Of a stretch of DNA of 64,000 bases, positions 59,772-64,000 are shown piece after piece. A program made the translations under genes and the position numbers. The stretch is from positions 16,740 through 80,739 of the forward strand of contig CAZWBQ010000007.1 of NCBI GenBank assembly GCA_964632545.1, read 5' to 3'. Below the pieces are notes generated by a model that saw only the letters and a list, made by a program, of their open reading frames with translations, had not been told where the DNA came from and did no database searches. The stretch is from UBA7398 sp964632545. GTDB taxonomy: Bacteria; Actinomycetota; Actinomycetes; Nanopelagicales; Nanopelagicaceae. The first letter of the stretch is position 1. Every line of letters starts with the position of its first letter.

Positions 59772-60554
59772 TTGTCTGTGTTGTTAGCAAAAGCAGATAG
59801 TGGTTTCACGCCACCTAGCGCCGCCGACTTTGAATTCCAACCAATTTTTGGTCATAGCATCTATTTCACAAAGCCAGTTTTTATGGTTTTTCTTTCAGTA
59901 TTAGTTATTTCAGTTTTCTTTATAACCTCTGCCCGTAAAGCTGCGATTCTTCCTTCGCGCATGCAATTCGCCGGCGAATCAGTATATGGGTTTGTGAGAA
60001 AGACTATTGGCGAAGAAGTTATTGGACCAGAGTTCATGCGCTTTATGCCGTTCTTATTTTCTATTTTTACATTTGTTCTTGTAAACAATTTATTTGGAAT
60101 TTTCCCGCTTTTGCAATTCCCAACTATGTCTCGAATTGGTTTTCCAATTTCGATCACAATCTGCACATACTTGGTTTACCATTTTGTCTCTGTTAAACAT
60201 AAGGGCCTGTTTCCTTATCTAAAAGAGATTTGCTTTATGCCTGGAATTCCAAAACCTGTTTATTTGATTCTAACTCCAGTTGAGATCGCAACTTATTTCA
60301 TTACACGACCATTAACGCTAGCCATGCGGTTATTCGCAAATATGTTTGCCGGCCACTTGTTACTCCTCATATTTACACTTGGTGGTGAATACTTATTGCA
60401 AAGTGGATTGATATTTAAGTTCATGAGCATATTTTCTTTTGGCTTTGCGGTCGGATTATCTTTCTTTGAATTCGGTATTCAATGCCTACAGGCTTACATT
60501 TTCACTCTGCTTTCTGCACTTTATATCGCCGGAGCACTTGCCGACGAGCACTAA
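59772..60554 (+). CDS. atpB: F-type ATP synthase subunit a
   Basis: Membrane proton-channel subunit that works against the c ring. Five to six helices; the essential arginine is in RPLTLAMRLFANMFAGHLLLLI, and the C-terminal FEFGIQCLQAYIFTLLSALYI is conserved. Length is 260. Starts at TTG 59772 with AAAGGAG upstream. First of atpB-E-F-H-A-G. Confidence 0.96.
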   Translation: MSVLLAKADSGFTPPSAADFEFQPIFGHSIYFTKPVFMVFLSVLVISVFFITSARKAAILPSRMQFAGESVYGFVRKTIGEEVIGPEFMRFMPFLFSIFTFVLVNNLFGIFPLLQFPTMSRIGFPISITICTYLVYHFVSVKHKGLFPYLKEICFMPGIPKPVYLILTPVEIATYFITRPLTLAMRLFANMFAGHLLLLIFTLGGEYLLQSGLIFKFMSIFSFGFAVGLSFFEFGIQCLQAYIFTLLSALYIAGALADEH

Positions 60555-60614
60555 AAATAGGTTTGTCCAAACACCCGTTTGGTCAATAAATGAAATATGT
60601 GAAAGGGAAGAGAA

Positions 60615-60818
60615 ATGACCGGCACACTCGCAATCGTGGGCTTCGGCCTCTCGACTATTGGACCAGGTACTGCAACTGGTTTAATTTTCGCGGCATACAT
60701 CAATGGCGTCGCACGCCAACCAGAAGCACGTTCAATCCTGCAACCAATTGCGTTCCTAGGTTTCGCACTTGCAGAAGCATTGGCGCTTTTTGGTCTCGTA
60801 CTCGCATTCGTTCTCTAA
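60615..60818 (+). CDS. atpE: F-type ATP synthase subunit c
   Basis: 67-residue hairpin of two helices joined by the ARQPE loop. The ion-binding carboxylate is Glu54 (GFALAEALALFG) without the Gln/Thr set of sodium types, so proton specificity is expected. The first helix has GPGTATG where many c subunits have GxGxGxG. GGGAAGAG precedes the ATG. Confidence 0.96.
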   Translation: MTGTLAIVGFGLSTIGPGTATGLIFAAYINGVARQPEARSILQPIAFLGFALAEALALFGLVLAFVL

Positions 60819-60870
60819 TCCGATATTAATAAAAAAATTAACAGTTATTAATTTCGAGAGAGGATGAGAG

Positions 60871-61422
60871 ATGCAGAAGAGTTTTAGTATTTTGGCTGCA
60901 GCGGAGGGCGTACATAGCCCAGTAGTTCCGCAACCTGCTGAAATCATCGTTGGCTTAGTTGCCTTCACAATCTTGTTCTTATTACTTCGCGCCAAAGCTG
61001 TGCCAAAGTTTGAAGCAGCGTATAAGGCTCGTACCGATGCAATTCAAGGCGGAATGGAACGTGCTGAAAAAGCACAGCTTGAAGCCGAGAATGCGTTACG
61101 AAGTTATACAGCCCAACTTGCAGAAGCACGTGGTGAAGCTCAGAAACTTCGAGAAGAAGCTCGAGTCGAAGGCGCTGAAATATTTGAACAAATGCGCACT
61201 ACTGCGCAAGAAGAAGCAGCGCGAATTACTGCTGCAGCTCGGACAGCTATTGAGGCAGAACGCCAACAAGCGCTCAACTCTTTAGTAAACGAAGTTGGAT
61301 CAATTGCAACTGCGTTAGCGTCAAAAATAGTTGGCGAAGCACTCGATGACCAAGTTCGTCAATCAAGAGTTGTTGAACGATTCTTGAGCGATCTTGAGTC
61401 AAATTCGGAGGCGAAAAAGTAG
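60871..61422 (+). CDS. atpF: F-type ATP synthase subunit b
   Basis: Peripheral stalk subunit, 183 residues. One N-terminal membrane helix (about 22-40, IIVGLVAFTILFLLL) followed by a long charged coiled coil rich in Ala, Glu and Arg. GAGAGAGGATGAGAG gives a strong ribosome site. Two bases separate it from atpH. Confidence 0.95.
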   Translation: MQKSFSILAAAEGVHSPVVPQPAEIIVGLVAFTILFLLLRAKAVPKFEAAYKARTDAIQGGMERAEKAQLEAENALRSYTAQLAEARGEAQKLREEARVEGAEIFEQMRTTAQEEAARITAAARTAIEAERQQALNSLVNEVGSIATALASKIVGEALDDQVRQSRVVERFLSDLESNSEAKK

Positions 61423-61424
61423 CC

Positions 61425-62267
61425 ATGACACTTGCCATGAAAGGAACTAGTCGACAATCACTTGCTGCAGCGCGCGCAACTTTAGAGAAGAAATTCACTA
61501 ATCTTGATAGCGCCGGCATTTCCAAGGTTTCGACTGATTTACTTTCAATGGTGGCAGTTTTTGACTCCAATATCGCACTGAGTCGAGCGCTAACTGATCC
61601 TTCGCGCAAAACTGAAGATAAATCTGAACTGGTAAAACGGGTATTTGAAAAAGGAGTTAGCGAAATAACTTTTGCATTTGTAAAAGAATTAATCGCGCTC
61701 CGTTGGTCATATGCATCTGATTTAGTTCGAGCAATTGAACGATTAGGGGTCGAAACAGAAGCTGCGGCTGCTGAAAAAGACGGTGTGTTAGACCATCTCG
61801 AAGCTGAACTTTTCGCTTTCACACAGACCATTCAGAACTCTTCCGAATTGCGCACGGTATTAGCCGATAGAACTGTGCAATCAACGGCAAAGAAGAGCGC
61901 ACTAATTCGAACCTTACTTAATGGGAAAGTTACTGAATCTACGATTCGATTAATTGGCGCGATGGTTGATCAACCACGTGGCCGAAATATTGAAGCTGGA
62001 ATGCGTGACCTTGCCGAAGCGGTAGCCGCAAGAAAAAATCGCACCATCGTTCACGTTAAGAGCGCTATTGCGCTCTCAAAAGATCAGATAGATCGCATTA
62101 CCAAATCACTTTCAGCACAAATTGGTGCGACAGTTCGATTAAATGTCGAAATTGATCCAAACATTCTTGGTGGACTTTCAGTCCGCTTCGGTGATGAATT
62201 AATTGACGGCTCAATCGCAACTCGCATTGTTGGTGCAGAACGTACGCTCTCTGGACAGAGTGCGTAA
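61425..62267 (+). CDS. atpH: F-type ATP synthase subunit delta
   Basis: Connects the peripheral stalk to F1. The C-terminal region INLNVEIDPNILGGLSVRFGDELIDGS-type motif (seen as LNVEIDPNILGGLSVRFGDE) is diagnostic. Length 280 is longer than in E. coli (177) but usual for actinobacteria, owing to the N-terminal part. An internal ATG five codons in is a possible alternative start. Confidence 0.94.
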   Translation: MTLAMKGTSRQSLAAARATLEKKFTNLDSAGISKVSTDLLSMVAVFDSNIALSRALTDPSRKTEDKSELVKRVFEKGVSEITFAFVKELIALRWSYASDLVRAIERLGVETEAAAAEKDGVLDHLEAELFAFTQTIQNSSELRTVLADRTVQSTAKKSALIRTLLNGKVTESTIRLIGAMVDQPRGRNIEAGMRDLAEAVAARKNRTIVHVKSAIALSKDQIDRITKSLSAQIGATVRLNVEIDPNILGGLSVRFGDELIDGSIATRIVGAERTLSGQSA

Positions 62268-62301
62268 GAGTTAAAGATAGAAAAGAAAAGGGAGAAATAA
62301 A

Positions 62302-63942
62302 ATGGCGGAACTTACGATCCGGCCCGAAGAAATTCGCGATGCATTAGCGAACTTCGTTAAATCATACGATCCAGGTGTTGCTGCTCGAGATGAAATTGGA
62401 ACCGTTACCGAAGCCGGCGATGGCATTGCTCGTATTGAAGGTCTGCCTTCAACTATGACCAATGAGTTGCTTAAGTTTGAAAACGGAACCCTTGGTCTGG
62501 CACTAAACCTAGACGTTCGTGAAATTGGTGTGGTTATTCTTGGTGAGTTCACCGGAATTGAAGAAGGAACCACAGTTCGTCGAACTGGTGAAATTCTCTC
62601 GGTGCCAGTTGGCGATGCATTTTTAGGTCGCGTAGTTGATGCTCTCGGTCGTCCAATCGATGGCAAAGGTGAAATTAAGGCTGAAACTAACCGTGCTCTT
62701 GAATTACAGGCTCCCTCTGTAGTTGAGCGCCAACCCGTTAAAGAACCACTAGCAACTGGAATTAAAGCGATTGACTCAATGACTGCGATTGGTCGCGGAC
62801 AACGTCAATTAATTATTGGTGACCGTCAAACTGGAAAAACTGCAGTTGCAATCGACACCATCATTAACCAACGCGAAAATTGGAAGAGCGGCGATCCTAA
62901 AAAGCGCGTTAAATGTATTTATGTTGCGATTGGTCAAAAAGGTTCAACTATCGCAGCGGTACGCGGCGCCCTAGAAGAAGCTGGCGCGATGGAGTACACC
63001 ACTATTGTTGCAGCACCTGCATCTGATCCTGCTGGTTTCAAATACCTTGCACCATTTACTGGTTCAGCAATTGGTCAGCACTGGATGTATGCCGGCGATC
63101 ATGTTCTTATTGTTTTTGATGATCTTTCAAAGCAAGCAGATGCTTATCGTTCAGTTTCGTTATTGCTTCGACGTCCACCAGGTCGTGAAGCGTATCCAGG
63201 CGATGTCTTTTATTTACACTCTCGGTTATTGGAACGTTGCGCAAAACTTTCCGATGAACTCGGTGGTGGCTCAATGACTGGTTTACCAATCATTGAAACC
63301 AAAGGTAATGACGTATCTGCCTTCATTCCAACAAACGTTATTTCTATCACTGATGGTCAGTGCTTCTTAGAAACAGATCTATTTAACGCAGGTGTCCGTC
63401 CCGCAATTAACGTAGGTATTTCGGTATCTCGTGTAGGTGGATCTGCGCAGACTAAAGCGATGAAAAAAATTGCTGGTCGACTTCGGTTAGATCTAGCTCA
63501 ATTCCGTGAACTCGAAGCGTTCGCAGCATTTGGTTCTGACCTTGACGCAGCATCAAAAGCTCAACTAGAGCGCGGTGGTCGACTTGTTGAACTATTGAAA
63601 CAGAACCAATACACCCCGTTCATTCTTGAGCGGATGATTGCTTCAATTTGGGCTGGTACTACTGGTCAACTCGACTCTGTGCCGCTACCAGATATCAAGC
63701 GTTTTGAAGCCGAATTCTTGGATTATCTATCACGTGAGCACAAAGGCGTACTTGATGTAATCGCAACAACTAAAGAGTTGAGCGACGACACAGTTGCAGC
63801 CCTAACTGCTGCCGTTACTACTTTTAAGGATCGTTTCGTTTCTTCTGCAACTAAAGCGCTTAATGAAGCGCCAGTTAAAGCAGAGGGCGACGACGAAAAT
63901 GAACAAGTAACGAAATATGTGCAACCGGCGGTAAAGAAGTAA
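62302..63942 (+). CDS. atpA: F-type ATP synthase subunit alpha
   Basis: 546 residues. Walker A GDRQTGKTAVA, the conserved CIYVAIGQKGSTIA, and the catalytic-interface arginine region PAINVGISVSRVGG are present. The C-terminus has an acidic extension (KAEGDDENEQVTKYVQ), typical of actinobacteria. GGGAG precedes the ATG. Confidence 0.97.
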   Translation: MAELTIRPEEIRDALANFVKSYDPGVAARDEIGTVTEAGDGIARIEGLPSTMTNELLKFENGTLGLALNLDVREIGVVILGEFTGIEEGTTVRRTGEILSVPVGDAFLGRVVDALGRPIDGKGEIKAETNRALELQAPSVVERQPVKEPLATGIKAIDSMTAIGRGQRQLIIGDRQTGKTAVAIDTIINQRENWKSGDPKKRVKCIYVAIGQKGSTIAAVRGALEEAGAMEYTTIVAAPASDPAGFKYLAPFTGSAIGQHWMYAGDHVLIVFDDLSKQADAYRSVSLLLRRPPGREAYPGDVFYLHSRLLERCAKLSDELGGGSMTGLPIIETKGNDVSAFIPTNVISITDGQCFLETDLFNAGVRPAINVGISVSRVGGSAQTKAMKKIAGRLRLDLAQFRELEAFAAFGSDLDAASKAQLERGGRLVELLKQNQYTPFILERMIASIWAGTTGQLDSVPLPDIKRFEAEFLDYLSREHKGVLDVIATTKELSDDTVAALTAAVTTFKDRFVSSATKALNEAPVKAEGDDENEQVTKYVQPAVKK

Positions 63943-63945
63943 CAA

Positions 63946-64000
63946 ATGGGCGCTCAACTCCGCATCTATCGTCGACGCATTCGCTCGGTTAAAGCGACTA
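63946..64000 (+). CDS. atpG: F-type ATP synthase subunit gamma, 3' end outside window
   Basis: Only the first 18 codons are visible (MGAQLRIYRRRIRSVKAT), four bases after atpA. The start MGAQLR-x-YRRRI matches actinobacterial gamma subunits, and the gene is expected at this place in the operon. Confidence 0.9.
   Translation, partial: MGAQLRIYRRRIRSVKAT

Noticed and set aside
61274..61831. Minus-strand open frame of 185 codons across atpF and atpH
   Set aside because: Spans two real genes of the atp operon on the other strand and has no recognisable domain.

Overview
The window looks like a chromosome segment of a small-genome, low-GC freshwater actinobacterium of the acI / Candidatus Nanopelagicales type (Planktophila/Nanopelagicus-like). 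This is an inference from gene content. It carries an actinorhodopsin, a SigR/RsrA redox pair next to a small biotinyl protein, nickel superoxide dismutase with its maturation protease, a mycobacterial-type fused 2-oxoglutarate dehydrogenase (Kgd), DUF3039 and DUF2017 proteins, and a tmRNA whose tag ends DYALAA as in Mycobacterium. Genes are tightly packed, many stops and starts overlap, base composition is AT-leaning, and no gap exceeds 300 bases. There is no phage, insertion sequence or CRISPR array.

Layout. 1-2.7 kb: 3' part of a UPF0182 membrane protein and an initiator tRNA-Met. 2.7-8.1 kb (minus): aroA-rsgA-hisN-copA, with an SRAP abasic-site protein divergent from aroA. 8.9-10.7 kb: sigR-rsrA-biotinyl protein-hotdog thioesterase, with a recognisable SigR-type promoter. 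10.7-11.5 kb: divergent sodN and sodX. 11.4-16.1 kb (minus): kgd and two small membrane proteins. 16.2-21.3 kb: a Tad/Flp pilus locus that starts with a degenerate GGDEF protein and ends with four small pilin-like proteins, two of which carry in-frame tandem repeats. 21.3-26.4 kb: prfB-ftsE-ftsX-S41 protease-smpB-ssrA. 26.4-29.7 kb: two small membrane proteins, a DUF222/HNH protein and a pirin. 29.7-33.5 kb (minus): argF-pntAA-pntAB-pntB. 33.5-36.5 kb: DUF3039-GH18-clpS-DUF2017. 36.5-37.3 kb (minus): actinorhodopsin. 37.5-40.5 kb: murI-rph-rdgB and a lysine-rich membrane protein. 40.6-43.2 kb (minus): acyltransferase and a DivIVA-like coiled coil. 43.4-45.2 kb: a DUF885 protein and tRNA-Leu. 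45.3-51.6 kb: argS-lysA-hom-thrC-thrB. 51.8-59 kb: rho-rpmE-prfA-prmC-Sua5-like-glyA-wecA-like. 58.9-64 kb: atpI-like, atpZ-like, then atpB-E-F-H-A and the start of atpG.

How the genes fit together. Energy genes recur: a light-driven proton pump, the proton-translocating transhydrogenase, the F-type ATP synthase and a TCA-cycle enzyme. Oxidative-stress genes (sigR/rsrA, sodN/sodX) and translation quality control (smpB/ssrA, prfA, prfB, prmC, clpS) are clustered.

The most noteworthy observations are: a repeated promoter signature TANNNT followed by 5-7 bases and then the start codon, implying many leaderless transcripts, with some -10 boxes reusing the stop codon of the gene before; the unusual Tad locus; a histone-H1-like tail fused to a membrane segment and a fibronectin-like domain; and a Sua5/TsaC homologue whose signature residues are changed.
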